A stretch of 64,000 nt of DNA from Paenibacillus sp. JNUCC-31 (GTDB lineage: Bacteria; Bacillota; Bacilli; Paenibacillales; Paenibacillaceae): contig NZ_CP062165.1 of NCBI RefSeq assembly GCF_014844075.1, positions 1,550,001 through 1,614,000 on the forward strand, in the 5' to 3' direction. Both the position numbers and the translations under genes were made by a program. The notes under the pieces are model-generated. The model was not told the origin of the DNA and ran no database searches. It saw nothing but the letters and a program-made list of their open reading frames with translations. Shown piece by piece: positions 40,115 through 49,563 of this stretch. Numbering within the stretch: position 1 is the stretch's first letter; every line of letters begins with the position of its first letter.

Positions 40115-40807
40115 TTACGGCATCTTTTTATTTGGCAAAAATACAAATTTCGCATCAATAATAATGTGTAAGACGATTGGAATCCATAAGAAGCCTGTTC
40201 CCACGAAAAGAAGAAACAAAATAGCACCTAGGTAGGTAGTAAGTAATACCCCTTTCCAACCTTGATATAAATGAACAATTCCAAATAGCAAACTAGAAAC
40301 AATCCCAATCGTGATGACAGACAGTTCAAATGGTAGATGATTTAAATAATATACTACCACTCCTCGGAAAATGATTTCTTCGCAGACTCCAGCAGTAATA
40401 GCTACTAAGAGAAAAAGTAAACGTTCTTTAATTGTTGAGGGTAACAAAAATTGAATGCTTTCATCAGATAGAGCATCAGATAATATTTTTCTTAATTTTT
40501 TTGAAAAGACAAGAATCAAAGTAAACATTCCAATACAGATACCTATTCCTAATCCAGCAGCCAATAAAAATTCGAATTGAAAAGGAAATAAGGGTTTATC
40601 AAGAAAAAATAAGTCGTTTAGGGAACGATGTGTAATTACCCAAAAGACAAATACAATTATGACCAGTAACCATTGAGTAGTCATAATTCCAATGAACAAT
40701 TTCTGCTTATTCACAAGGTTTTGTTCAACCTTTTTCATATAAAAATAATCCCAGATTGGATAACCTACAGCAATTATTAGTAAAAGTGCGGTTAAAAAAA
40801 GCATCAT
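40115..40807 (-). CDS. CPBP-family intramembrane metalloprotease
   Basis: 230 residues from 40807, the first of two adjacent ATGs after AAGGGGGGATAAAG. It has six to seven hydrophobic helices. The Abi/CPBP motifs are visible: EEIIFRG (motif 1), LLFGIVHLYQG with the zinc-type histidine (motif 2), and IVLHIIIDAKF (motif 3). Family members process membrane peptides or give bacteriocin self-immunity. It lies upstream of and co-directional with the collagen-like gene but has its own terminator. Substrate unknown. Confidence 0.88.
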   Translation of the reverse strand: MMLFLTALLLIIAVGYPIWDYFYMKKVEQNLVNKQKLFIGIMTTQWLLVIIVFVFWVITHRSLNDLFFLDKPLFPFQFEFLLAAGLGIGICIGMFTLILVFSKKLRKILSDALSDESIQFLLPSTIKERLLFLLVAITAGVCEEIIFRGVVVYYLNHLPFELSVITIGIVSSLLFGIVHLYQGWKGVLLTTYLGAILFLLFVGTGFLWIPIVLHIIIDAKFVFLPNKKMP

Positions 40808-41173
40808 CTTTATCCCCCCTTCATTTATTATACAATACAACTCAACGATCAATTTTATTGACTATCAAAATACTTCCTTTTTATTCAACTGCCTGTCCGT
40901 TAGTTTAATGAATTAACGGCAGAATAACGATAGACTATACGCCTAATCGACTTAGGGAACATGTTCTTGTCCACAACAGCTATTTTTATTGACCCATATT
41001 TCGCTTTTTTAATACCTAGCCGCTCGTGTTCAACCGCTCATAGTGACAGTTGTTCCATAACAAAGTGATCCCATTTATGTATCATGGTACTTAATGAGGT
41101 TTTAAGACCATACGTTCATCATTTAGATAACCATCTAATCGGAAATCGGACTAAGTTCTTGTCCATTCCGGCA

Positions 41174-41221
41174 ATCGGTACAAGTTCTTGTCCTTGGCTT
41201 GGGACAAGAACTTGTACCGAT
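41174..41221. repeat. Perfect 20-bp inverted repeat of the AAGTTCTTGTCC family
   Basis: ATCGGTACAAGTTCTTGTCC (41174-41193) and its exact complement (41202-41221) with an 8-nt loop TTGGCTTG. A direct relative, AATCGGACTAAGTTCTTGTC, starts at 41144. Confidence 0.85.
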
Positions 41222-41413
41222 AAAATAAGAAAGCCGCTAAAATAGCGACTTCAATGGGATCAAGTTCTTGTCCCTCAACATATGGCTGGCTTCCGTTCTG
41301 GCGTATTATACATACTCAATTTTTGACATATTTATCAACCAACTTTTGTAGCGTCTTTTTTTGTACAGTAATTATTACAACAGCGAAACTGCTTGTAGCT
41401 TAAGTTCTCTTAT

Positions 41414-41430
41414 AAAGTTCCCTACCAAAA
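41414..41430 (+). repeat. 17-bp direct repeat, right copy
   Basis: AAAGTTCCCTACCAAAA, identical to 36751-36767. Confidence 0.7.
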
Positions 41431-41710
41431 CCCTGCCAGCAGAGCAGCTCCTGTTAAATAGGCCGAACTTAATACATGAAACACCTCGAAGAATGTTGCC
41501 GTACTCAATGAAAAATTACAACATCAGGTTTACACGTTAAACTTTACGACCTTCGGGGGCTAACAGAATAATTTTCCCCTTCGTGAACACCCGTTCGGGC
41601 TATTGCATAAGACAGCTTATAAAAAGAAACGATCCATTGAAAATCAAAATTCTGAACTTGAGTTGTCATCGATGATGCCCAGCTCCATTTCGATGTGTCA
41701 GGACACCAGA

Positions 41711-42310
41711 TTAACCGGTCTTTAAGCAGCATTGCTGCAAATAGGAGGAGAAGATTTTTTTATTCATTAGCATGTGCTTGTTATCCCCATCCAACTTGCT
41801 GAGTAAAATCCCTCCCTCCAACAAGGAAAATGCAAATGATGCCAGCGCATCCACATCCAGATCCTCCCTAAACTCCCCAGCTTGAATGCCGTCACGAATA
41901 ATACTTTTCATCATATCCAAGAAGCTATGAAGCCCTTGTCTTGCCTGACCACAAAGCTCCAAATGAGTATCGTCACTTTCTACAGCTGTATTCTGCATGG
42001 GACATCCGCCAATAAATGGTGGATCGTTGACGACATTCTCATAGACACGAAAAAAAGCAACCAACTTTCCTGACGCAGACTGCTCTTGATCGACCGCTTC
42101 AGAAAATTTGCTGGCGACCATACTGGCAGCATAATTGTAGGCTTCAAGCGCTATCTCGTCTTTACTAGCAAAATGTCGATAGATGCCCCCCTTCTTAATT
42201 CCTGTGTCGGCAATAATATCGTTTAGCGATGTACCGGCATATCCTCTCTGGTTAAAAATTTCAGCCGATTTCATAATGATATGTTCCCGTGTTCTGTCCC
42301 CTTTTTTCAT
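41711..42310 (-). CDS. TetR/AcrR-family transcriptional regulator
   Basis: The start is at 42310 after GGAGGAG; the longer frame upstream has no such site. 199 residues. HTH: GTSLNDIIADTGIKKGGIYR (residues 27-46), then an all-helical C-terminal domain with GGCPMQNTAVE, a signature of the YcdC/AcrR-like subgroup that often carries ligand-responsive or redox-responsive cysteines. It is divergent from gap with a symmetric operator in between, so it probably controls itself and possibly gap. Confidence 0.88.
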   Translation of the reverse strand: MKKGDRTREHIIMKSAEIFNQRGYAGTSLNDIIADTGIKKGGIYRHFASKDEIALEAYNYAASMVASKFSEAVDQEQSASGKLVAFFRVYENVVNDPPFIGGCPMQNTAVESDDTHLELCGQARQGLHSFLDMMKSIIRDGIQAGEFREDLDVDALASFAFSLLEGGILLSKLDGDNKHMLMNKKIFSSYLQQCCLKTG

Positions 42311-42400
42311 GAGCTCCTCCGTATGAACTTTTTTTATTTCATTTGTTTTAAATGAATTATTCAATTCGCCTTGCAATCCACTAATATCATGCTAATATAA

Positions 42401-42418
42401 AGATACCGATCGGTCTCT
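42401..42418. promoter_or_regulatory. TetR-type operator
   Basis: AGATACCGATCGGTCTCT, a near-perfect dyad around CCGATCGG, about 110 bp upstream of gap and 90 bp upstream of the tetR gene. It is close to the ATACCGATCGGTAT-type sites used by many TetR proteins. Confidence 0.65.
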
Positions 42419-42528
42419 TTTAACATTATACAACAGGCCATTCTAGAATGAAACAGCGCTGGCCCATTTTTATTTCATCACTGGCATTCGCTTATTGGAA
42501 TAAATAAAACTTATAGGGGGATTTTTCA

Positions 42529-43539
42529 ATGACTGTAAAAGTAGGTATAAACGGTTTTGGACGAATCGGACGACTCGCTTTTCGCCGAATTCAAGATGTG
42601 GAAGGCGTCGAGGTTGTAGCGATTAACGACCTTACGAACGCTAAAATGTTAGCTCATCTGCTCAAATATGATACGACGCAAGGCACTTTTCACGGTGACA
42701 TTGAAGTCCATGACGGAAGCTTCAAAGTAAACGGCAAAGAGGTTAAGGTTTTAGCTAAGCGGAATCCTGAAGAGCTTCCTTGGGGAGAGCTTGGCGTTGA
42801 TATTGTTCTCGAATGCACAGGCTTCTTCACCACGAAAGAAAAGGCCGAGCTTCACCTGAAAGGCGGAGCGAAGAAAGTCGTCATTTCCGCCCCTGCTACA
42901 GGCGACATGAAAACGATCGTATACAACGTGAACCATGACACACTGGACGGAACGGAAACCGTCATTTCCGGCGCTTCCTGCACAACCAACTGCCTGGCCC
43001 CTATGGCTAAAGCTCTGCACGACAAGTTTGGTATCCAATCCGGGCTGATGACGACCGTTCACGCTTACACGAGTAACCAAAACACGCTTGACGCTCCGGA
43101 TCCAAAAGGCGATTTCCGAGCTGCGCGCGCCTCAGCGGAGAACATCGTTCCCTACTCCACCGGTGCCGCAAAAGCCATTGGCCTGGTTCTTCCGGAACTG
43201 AAGGGCAAACTGGATGGGGCATCTCAACGTGTACCTGTACCAACCGGTTCCGTGACTGAACTCGTTGCCGTTTTGAATACCAAGGTAACGGTTGAGCAAG
43301 TTAACGCTGCTATGAAAGAAGCTTCCGATCCAGAAACTTTCGGCTACACGGAAGACGAAATTGTATCTTCCGATATCAAAGGCATCACATTCGGTTCGCT
43401 CTTCGACGCCACGCAGACGAAAGTTCTGACAGTCGGTGACCAGCAATTGGTGAAAGCCGCAGCTTGGTACGATAACGAAATGTCTTATACAGCCCAATTG
43501 GTTCGTACGCTGGAGCACTTCGCTAAGATCGCTAGATAA
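42529..43539 (+). CDS. gap: Type I glyceraldehyde-3-phosphate dehydrogenase
   Basis: 336 residues. The NAD-binding start is [16 protein letters not shown], with NDL at the adenine-ribose position, which favours NAD over NADP. The catalytic cysteine lies in [12 protein letters not shown] (about 152), the catalytic histidine in TTVHAYT (about 179), and the phosphate-site segment is [16 protein letters not shown]. It oxidises glyceraldehyde-3-phosphate to 1,3-bisphosphoglycerate. It is not in the usual cggR-gap-pgk-tpi operon but stands alone beside a TetR gene, so it is possibly a second, stress-controlled copy (inference). AGGGGG precedes the ATG. Confidence 0.95.
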   Translation: MTVKVGINGFGRIGRLAFRRIQDVEGVEVVAINDLTNAKMLAHLLKYDTTQGTFHGDIEVHDGSFKVNGKEVKVLAKRNPEELPWGELGVDIVLECTGFFTTKEKAELHLKGGAKKVVISAPATGDMKTIVYNVNHDTLDGTETVISGASCTTNCLAPMAKALHDKFGIQSGLMTTVHAYTSNQNTLDAPDPKGDFRAARASAENIVPYSTGAAKAIGLVLPELKGKLDGASQRVPVPTGSVTELVAVLNTKVTVEQVNAAMKEASDPETFGYTEDEIVSSDIKGITFGSLFDATQTKVLTVGDQQLVKAAAWYDNEMSYTAQLVRTLEHFAKIAR

Positions 43540-43713
43540 ATAATCAAAGGATGGAGAGAGGGAAAATCCCTTGGAGGATGAACTCCACTTACGATGATCG
43601 ATTGTTCGGCATTAGTCTGGTTTTGACGGGAGGCGCGTCGGTTGAGCTATACCATCAATCCGTGGCGGCGCCATGCGGACTATCCTGAATTCCGAACCGA
43701 AAGGATGATCACA

Positions 43714-44694
43714 TTGAAAATTCTCGTCACGGGAGGCACCGGCCTGCTCGGCGGCCGCCTGATCCCGAAGCTCGTGGAGGATGGTCACCAGATTTTCGCC
43801 CTCACACGCTCTGTATCATCTCACGCCAAACTCAAGGCCATGGGTGCGACGCCGGTTGATGCCGATCTCGAAAGCAGCACGCCAATCGTGTTACCGATGA
43901 TCGATGCAGTTGTGCATGCGGCCGCCCTTTTCCGCTTTTCAGGGCCTCGCGAACCCTTCTTCCGTACCAACGTCGATGGCACCGTAGCCTTGCTGAAGGC
44001 AGCCGAGTCCGCCCGTGCGAAGACATTCGTCTACATCAGCGCGGCGGGGATCCACATGGATAACGGCGGCACGCTCATCCGCGACGCCGATGAAAGCTCG
44101 CCGACTTTCCCGAACCACTTCTCCTCCTACCTGGCGAGCAAGGCACGGGCCGATTCATTGGTTCTGGCAGCCAACAAACCTGGCTTTCGCACGATCGCGC
44201 TTCGCCCACCGGCTATCTGGGGGCCAGGTGATCCGTTTAGCCGAGCGCTTCCCGAAGCAGTCAAATCTGGACAGTTCGCGTTCATCGACCGCGGTGATTA
44301 CCCTTTTTCAACCTGCCATGTGGACAATGTAGTTGAAGCCATACAATGCGCTCTTGAACGCGGAGAAGGCGGCCATGCCTTCTTCATCAAAGACCAGGAT
44401 GGGCAGATTTTCCGTGAGTTCGTCGCCTCTCTTGCGAACTTGCAGGGCCTGTCCATCGATAAACTGCGTTCGATGCCCTACTGGCTCGCCTCTGCCATTG
44501 GCCGGCTGTTCGACACGATCTGGGGCGTCACGCGGAAAGACGACGATCCGCCGATCTCACGCTCGATGATACGCATGATTGGGCGTGAGTTCACCGTCAA
44601 CGATGCCGCTGCACGTCGGGAGTTGGAGTATGTCGGAAGAACTTTGCGCGACGCCGGCTTGCAAAGCTATGAGGAACCATCTGTTCGACGATAA
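43714..44694 (+). CDS. NAD-dependent epimerase/dehydratase (extended SDR)
   Basis: 326 residues from TTG at 43714, favoured by GAAAGGATG eight bases upstream and by the protein start MKILVTGGTGLLGGRLIPKL, the Rossmann beta-alpha-beta. Catalytic residues appear as S in YISAAGIH and a Y-x-x-x-K equivalent in SYLASKARAD. It resembles NAD(P)H-binding steroid-dehydrogenase/epimerase-like proteins; substrate unknown. The coding sequence is visibly more GC-rich than its neighbours and carries many CGC/GCC codons, which suggests acquisition from a higher-GC donor. Confidence 0.8.
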   Translation: MKILVTGGTGLLGGRLIPKLVEDGHQIFALTRSVSSHAKLKAMGATPVDADLESSTPIVLPMIDAVVHAAALFRFSGPREPFFRTNVDGTVALLKAAESARAKTFVYISAAGIHMDNGGTLIRDADESSPTFPNHFSSYLASKARADSLVLAANKPGFRTIALRPPAIWGPGDPFSRALPEAVKSGQFAFIDRGDYPFSTCHVDNVVEAIQCALERGEGGHAFFIKDQDGQIFREFVASLANLQGLSIDKLRSMPYWLASAIGRLFDTIWGVTRKDDDPPISRSMIRMIGREFTVNDAAARRELEYVGRTLRDAGLQSYEEPSVRR

Positions 44695-44816
44695 GGCTTT
44701 GGAGGGCAAACGAAGGCAATCGATGGGAAGTTGTTCTCTGGGCTGGCTCTTTTGGTCAATTAGGTAGGCATGAGCACTACAAGATCATCAAAAGCCTATT
44801 AGCGTAATAAAAAAAT

Positions 44817-44845
44817 GGAGCAGTCGCCGCCGGCGATACTGCTCC
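44817..44845 (+). terminator. Terminator after epimerase gene
   Basis: GGAGCAGTCGCCG / CGGCGATACTGCTCC stem with one mismatch, followed by TTAATTTG. Confidence 0.75.
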
Positions 44846-45076
44846 TTAATTTGTTGAACTAAAGTGCTCTGTTAGTTTAGTGATTACTTCAGGACTGGAT
44901 TTTGACTTCGCTTTTACATGTTTACTTCTGTGAAGCGGGAGTTAACAGGTTGTGAAATGGGGGCATTCTCCACTTTATATTTAAACTAGAAAGATTCTCC
45001 CAATAAACCGATAATGTTGAAGATGGCTCTGGCTCACTAGACATAGATCATATTACATAGAAGGAGTTGCACGCTT

Positions 45077-45862
45077 TTGAGAAGATTCTATCCAGGTTTG
45101 GCGTTAACTATTATAGCGCTAATTGCACTATCATTAAGCTCTAATCCAACAGAAGCAGCATCGAAGAAAGTAAATTTAAAATTGTCAGATGGAGCAACGT
45201 ACTATGGCGAAGTTTTATACGGGAAGCCTCATGGAAAAGGAACAGGTGAATTCACTACAAAAACCTACAACGGATCGTGGTTTAACGATACATATCATGG
45301 AAAAGGAAAAGGAAAAGAAATTAAGCAATGGTTGGAAAAACAATATATTACTGATCGCGGGAAAGTTCACGAGATACCTGGGAGATACATATACACGATC
45401 AATGAAGGAACATTCAGCCAAGGAAATCTAATCCAAGGATATTACGCAACTCGTTCTTCTGATGTTGTTTCGCCAGGTTATACTGATAACAAGACGCAAA
45501 TTAACATGGAAAACTATAATTTCGATGTCAAGTTAACCGGGGACGAGTACTTCTTTGATACTTATATCAATTATAAGAAGAAAATCGGTTCTTCTGAAAT
45601 CTATATCGGGATTAAACCATCCGAATTCTCCAAAGGCACGTTAACTAGTGGCAAATTCACGGGGTCTACGCATCTAATCGATTATGGTCATTCAGTTAAT
45701 TATTCTAAACAAGTCGTAAAGAACGATAATGTATTAAAAGAGAATTACATAACAGCAGCCGCCTTTGATATAGATCGCAAGAACATTCTTAATGAATTCC
45801 TTCAAGCGATTAAACCTCATTCAGCAAACTCAATAACGTATCCGACGAGATCATGTCATTAA
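45077..45862 (+). CDS. Secreted MORN-repeat protein
   Basis: 261 residues from TTG (GAAGGAG upstream). The signal peptide ends near TEAAS. Two MORN-like repeats follow (YYGEVLYGKPHGKGTGEF and YNGSWFNDTYHGKGKG), then a lysine-rich beta domain of unknown type. MORN repeats are beta-hairpin units that bind lipids or proteins; in secreted bacterial proteins their role is mostly unknown. The next small membrane gene starts 49 bp later on the same strand. Confidence 0.7.
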   Translation: MRRFYPGLALTIIALIALSLSSNPTEAASKKVNLKLSDGATYYGEVLYGKPHGKGTGEFTTKTYNGSWFNDTYHGKGKGKEIKQWLEKQYITDRGKVHEIPGRYIYTINEGTFSQGNLIQGYYATRSSDVVSPGYTDNKTQINMENYNFDVKLTGDEYFFDTYINYKKKIGSSEIYIGIKPSEFSKGTLTSGKFTGSTHLIDYGHSVNYSKQVVKNDNVLKENYITAAAFDIDRKNILNEFLQAIKPHSANSITYPTRSCH

Positions 45863-45911
45863 AAGACACAACTAAGTAAGGATTGATTCCTAATTAGTGG
45901 AGGTTATACCA

Positions 45912-46253
45912 ATGAGAAAAAGACGATGGATTGTGAGCATTGTTATCTTGGTTATTATTTTATTACTAAGCGAATTAGTAATGAATTCTAAAGGAAAAGT
46001 TGGGGTTCTCAACACGACGAAAAGAGTCACCTCAGGCGCACCCCATGTTGTCGTTCAAGGACAAACGTTATCTTACCAGGGAAAGATTAATTTTAACGAC
46101 ATCCAAAGTGTCGAGAGATATTCGACAAGCGATGAAGGGACGGCCTTATATAAAGCGAAAGGCACCCCCGTCCCACCACCCTGGATTTATGTAAGAAAAG
46201 AAAACACTACTTTTTTCCGATATAAGCTTCCAAAGCTTCCTTGGAAACTATGA
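45912..46253 (+). CDS. Small single-pass membrane protein
   Basis: 113 residues, start after GGAGGTTATACCA. One N-terminal helix (5-25) and an exterior domain of about 85 residues with a PVPPPWIYV segment. No family recognised. Probably co-transcribed with the MORN-repeat protein gene. Confidence 0.55.
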   Translation: MRKRRWIVSIVILVIILLLSELVMNSKGKVGVLNTTKRVTSGAPHVVVQGQTLSYQGKINFNDIQSVERYSTSDEGTALYKAKGTPVPPPWIYVRKENTTFFRYKLPKLPWKL

Positions 46254-46265
46254 TGATACCCCTCA

Positions 46266-46724
46266 CTAACCATCCAACCCGTTAAACTGCCGAAGCATGG
46301 TGGTGAAACGCTCCAGCTCCTTATCATCCCATCTGGATATACGGTCATAAAAGGCGGACTCCTTCTCTTTGAGCGCACTCACCGTCGATTGTTGACCAAG
46401 CTCCGTCAAAGACAGCAAAACGCCGCGCCGATCTTCGGGGTCCAGCTCCTTGCTCACATACCCCGCTTGCTCAAGTTGTTTAATCAAACGGCTTACCGAA
46501 CTGCGGTCCATAGCCGTCGCATCTGCCAATGCTGCGGCGCTTGTAGGACCGTAAGAGTATAACCACCGCACCAGATGAAAAGCGGCAGGCTGCAAAGTCG
46601 CATCAAAACGCTCGGCAGATCGGACATTAAGCGCATGTGAAGCACTTATCAGCGCATGGATCTGCTCACCAAGTGCCAGTTCCAGGGTTTCTCTATCTTT
46701 GGTTTTAGCCGGATTTCCACTCAT
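46266..46724 (-). CDS. MarR-family transcriptional regulator
   Basis: 152 residues. Winged helix: GPTSAAALADATAMDRSSVS then RLIKQLEQAGYVSKELDPED, where the conserved D-x-R wing (DPEDRRG) is intact. The flanking helices form the dimer. It is divergent from an SDR gene across a short AT-rich region with TTGA-N6-TCAA symmetry, so it most likely represses the SDR and itself in response to a small phenolic or electrophilic ligand (family knowledge; ligand unknown). Confidence 0.9.
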   Translation of the reverse strand: MSGNPAKTKDRETLELALGEQIHALISASHALNVRSAERFDATLQPAAFHLVRWLYSYGPTSAAALADATAMDRSSVSRLIKQLEQAGYVSKELDPEDRRGVLLSLTELGQQSTVSALKEKESAFYDRISRWDDKELERFTTMLRQFNGLDG

Positions 46725-46773
46725 TATGGTTGTTCCCCTCTCCTCGATACATCAAAGTAGGCTTGTGAATATA

Positions 46774-46820
46774 TAGTTGACAAATATCAATTAAATTATA
46801 TAGTTGATTTATGTCCATTA
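46774..46820. promoter_or_regulatory. Candidate MarR operators
   Basis: TTGACAAATATCAA (46777-46790) is a TTGA-N6-TCAA dyad, and TATAGTTGA recurs at about 46772-46780 and 46799-46807. The array lies between the divergent marR and SDR genes. Confidence 0.5.
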
Positions 46821-46859
46821 TATAATTCAACCCTATTCGTGTCAAAAGGAGACCTCATT

Positions 46860-47738
46860 ATGAAAACTACTCAACCCATTATTGTAATTACCGGAGTAAC
46901 AAGTGGACTGGGGCAGCTTGCTGCCATGGAACTTGCTAAACGCGGTGCACATCTTGTACTCACAGCCAGAAGCCAGGAACGCGCCGATGCCACCAGAATC
47001 AAAATCAGGGAGATCGCGCCATCCACCAAGATCCGTTTTTTCTTCGGAGACTTATCCTTACTGAGCGATGTAAAACGTATTGGGCGTGAGATTGCAGCTG
47101 CTTATCCACGTATCGATGTTCTTTTGAATAACGCGGGTCTTCATGCTTTTGAACAGAGAGTCACTTCCGAAGGGTTTGCCGAGATGATGGCCGTAAACTA
47201 TTTGGCACCTTGGCTGCTAACGCACACATTGCATACGTCTCTGGTTCAGTCAGGCCACGCCCGAGTCGTCAATGTTGCATCTGAAGCCTCGCGGAATCAC
47301 GGAAAACTGATGCTGCCCGATGATTTGACGGATACCGGTCCCTTTACTGCACGCGGCTCTTCCGCCATCTATGGTAAAACCAAACTGCTCAATATTATGT
47401 TTACTGGTGAACTTGCACGTCAATGGGATGGAACTGGAATTCTAGTGAATGCTTTAAATCCGGGCTTTAATGTTACGGGTCTTGGTCGGGAGTTATGGTT
47501 TGCGAGTGTGCTTGAGCGCATTTTAACGTTTTTGCATATCGGCGACCCACGGCGGGGTGCAGACATTATGACTCGATTGGCTGTGGAGCCGAGTTTTGGA
47601 GAAGTTACGGGAGGGTATTTCAATGTTGGAAGCGGGGCATCCATTACTCCTGTGTATCCGGGCGGAGATGCCGGAATGCAGAATAAACTGTGGAGAGTTA
47701 CGACACAATTAATGGAGCAACGTGGTCTGTTGGAATAA
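46860..47738 (+). CDS. SDR-family oxidoreductase (retinol-dehydrogenase-like)
   Basis: 292 residues from 46860, where AAAGGAG is correctly placed. Cofactor motif ITGVTSGLGQLAA, NNAG in VLLNNAGLH, active site YGKTK with serine in NVASEASRN. It is of the retinol/WW-domain dehydrogenase-like subgroup by the NYLAPWLLTH segment. It reduces or oxidises a carbonyl or alcohol with NADP; substrate unknown. Divergent from and likely controlled by the MarR protein. Confidence 0.88.
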   Translation: MKTTQPIIVITGVTSGLGQLAAMELAKRGAHLVLTARSQERADATRIKIREIAPSTKIRFFFGDLSLLSDVKRIGREIAAAYPRIDVLLNNAGLHAFEQRVTSEGFAEMMAVNYLAPWLLTHTLHTSLVQSGHARVVNVASEASRNHGKLMLPDDLTDTGPFTARGSSAIYGKTKLLNIMFTGELARQWDGTGILVNALNPGFNVTGLGRELWFASVLERILTFLHIGDPRRGADIMTRLAVEPSFGEVTGGYFNVGSGASITPVYPGGDAGMQNKLWRVTTQLMEQRGLLE

Positions 47739-47747
47739 TTGAAAACA

Positions 47748-47783
47748 GAAAAAAGTCTTTCAGATCATGTCTGAAAGACTTCC
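47748..47783 (-). terminator. Terminator of pst operon
   Basis: 12-bp stem AAGTCTTTCAGA / TCTGAAAGACTT with a 5-nt loop; on the minus strand it is followed by TTTTTTCTG. Confidence 0.85.
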
Positions 47784-47805
47784 AATGTAACTTAAAGACC
47801 GACCC

Positions 47806-48561
47806 TCAACCAAAACGACCACTAATATAATCCTGCGTACGTGAATCGACGGGCTCGGCGAACATGCTCTGGGTAGCGGAGTATTCCACTACCTCCCCAT
47901 TCAGGAAGAATACCGTTTGTTGGGAAACCCGCGCTGCTTGCTGCATATTGTGGGTGACCATCACGATCGTATAATTTTCCTTCAGTTCATGTGTAAGCTC
48001 CTCAATCTTGAAAGTGGAGACAGGATCAAGCGATGCGGTAGCCTCATCCATCAGCAGAATGTCCGGCTCGACTGCCAGTGCGCGTGCGATGCATAGTCGT
48101 TGCTGCTGACCACCGGACAGACTAAGCGCAGAGCGCTTCAGGTTCTCCTTCACCTCATCCCACAGGACAGCAGATCGAAGGCTCTGCTCAACGATTTCAT
48201 CCAACTTTTTTTTGCCATGAATACCGTGTTGTCGTGGGCCGAAGGCCACGTTGTCGTAAATGGATTTCGGAAAGGGATTGGGCTGCTGAAAGACCATGCC
48301 GATCTTCTTGCGAAGGGTTTCCACATGAACCTCACCACTGTAGATGTCCGTCCCACCAACGGCCACTTTACCTTCAATGCGTGTTCCCGGTATCCGGTCA
48401 TTCATGCGGTTGAGAGTCCGCAACAGCGTGGATTTGCCACAGCCGGACGGTCCGATGAAAGCGGTAATGGCACGCTCCGGAATTTCAATGGAAACTTCTT
48501 TTAGCGCCTGAAACGTACCGTAGTATAGATTCAGTTTATCAATTTCAATAATAGGTTGCAC
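47806..48561 (-). CDS. pstB: Phosphate ABC transporter ATPase PstB
   Basis: 251 residues from a GTG at 48561, preceded by AGGAGG; the longer reading lacks a ribosome site. Walker [11 protein letters not shown]-loop [14 protein letters not shown] (typical of PstB), signature LSGGQQQR, Walker B ILLMDEA, H-loop VTHN. It powers high-affinity phosphate import with PstC and PstA. It is the last gene of the operon; no phoU follows. Confidence 0.97.
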   Translation of the reverse strand: MQPIIEIDKLNLYYGTFQALKEVSIEIPERAITAFIGPSGCGKSTLLRTLNRMNDRIPGTRIEGKVAVGGTDIYSGEVHVETLRKKIGMVFQQPNPFPKSIYDNVAFGPRQHGIHGKKKLDEIVEQSLRSAVLWDEVKENLKRSALSLSGGQQQRLCIARALAVEPDILLMDEATASLDPVSTFKIEELTHELKENYTIVMVTHNMQQAARVSQQTVFFLNGEVVEYSATQSMFAEPVDSRTQDYISGRFG

Positions 48562-48654
48562 AGGATACCCTCCTGGGTTGAGATGGAATAGACTACGCGT
48601 TGAACTTATAAAATGGATGTGAGCCATACGTCCCGGCAGCCTCAGTCTGACACA

Positions 48655-49563
48655 TCAGACTTGATTTTTGCGTGCATTCAGCCACAGCGGTACACGGAAC
48701 AGAATATTAATGAGCAGAGCCACAAAGATCAGCACCGCTGTTGTTTTCTGAGCGATCTCCACAGCATCCGGTACAATCGCTTCCGATTGGATATACCACA
48801 GATGCACGGCAAGGGTTCCGCCCGGCGACAACAGATTAAAGTCCCACATCTCCCCGGAAGTCGATACCCCCGCGGTCAAAATGATGACGGCACTCTCTCC
48901 GAACGCTCGACCTGCCGTCAGGCAGATGCCTGTCATGATGCCGTTAAGGGCGACCGGCAGCAATACATGGCGGATGGTCTGAAGATGCGTTGAGCCTAAC
49001 GCAAACGATCCATTACGAAGTTCAACCGGAACCGCCCGGATCGACTCCTCCGTAACCCGAGTCAACACAGGCAGGTTCAGAAAGGCAAGGCTGACGGCGG
49101 CGCCCAGAATCGTAAGACCAATTTCGAAGTATTCCACAAACAGGGCGATGCCGAACAAGCCGAAAATAATTGACGGAACGGACGACAGTCCCTCCACACA
49201 GATGCGTACCACTTCAATGAGTTTGTTGTTCGGCGCAAATTCCGCCAGATAGATACCTGCTGCCATACCGATCGGAATCGAGATCAGGAGGGATAGAATC
49301 AGCACATAGAACGAGTTGAACAGCGCCGGGCCAATCCCGCCCCCTTCTTCAATCTCACTCGGCACCCCGTACAGGAAATCCCAGCTCAGCAAAGGCAGCC
49401 CCTTTTCCAGAAGGAGAAACAACAGTCCGACGATAAATAAAATGACGACTATGCCGATACCCCATACCGTGCCTGTAAACAGACGGTCCATCAGCATGGA
49501 AGCTCCTCTGCGTTTGCCAAACGAATAGGCAGGGACAGCGTTTGGCTGTTTTTTCATACTCAT
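48655..49563 (-). CDS. pstA: Phosphate ABC transporter permease PstA
   Basis: 302 residues, six membrane helices, with the ABC permease EAA-like loop and PstA-typical segments GIGIVVILFIVGLLFLLLEK and FGESAVIILTAG. The ATG overlaps the pstC stop by 4 bp. Its end lies about 90 bp before the pstB start. With PstC it forms the membrane channel for phosphate. Confidence 0.95.
   Translation of the reverse strand: MSMKKQPNAVPAYSFGKRRGASMLMDRLFTGTVWGIGIVVILFIVGLLFLLLEKGLPLLSWDFLYGVPSEIEEGGGIGPALFNSFYVLILSLLISIPIGMAAGIYLAEFAPNNKLIEVVRICVEGLSSVPSIIFGLFGIALFVEYFEIGLTILGAAVSLAFLNLPVLTRVTEESIRAVPVELRNGSFALGSTHLQTIRHVLLPVALNGIMTGICLTAGRAFGESAVIILTAGVSTSGEMWDFNLLSPGGTLAVHLWYIQSEAIVPDAVEIAQKTTAVLIFVALLINILFRVPLWLNARKNQV

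Larger units (their letters stand above)
40853..41709. other. Long intergenic region with AAGTTCTTGTCC repeats
   Basis: About 850 bp without a gene. GTTCTTGTCC occurs at 40963-40972, 41155-41164, 41184-41193 and 41264-41273, and inverted at 41202-41211. A second hairpin (AAGCCGCT / AGCGACTT, about 41231-41251) lies in the cluster. The right part (41274-41709) holds the second copy of the 17-bp repeat and nothing else I can support. Confidence 0.6.

Noticed and set aside
40957..41273. AAGTTCTTGTCC cluster as a CRISPR array
   Set aside because: Spacing is irregular, one copy is inverted, and no cas gene is present.
41544..41732. 62-codon minus-strand frame after the TetR gene
   Set aside because: Overlaps the TetR 3' end, no ribosome site, and no recognisable product.
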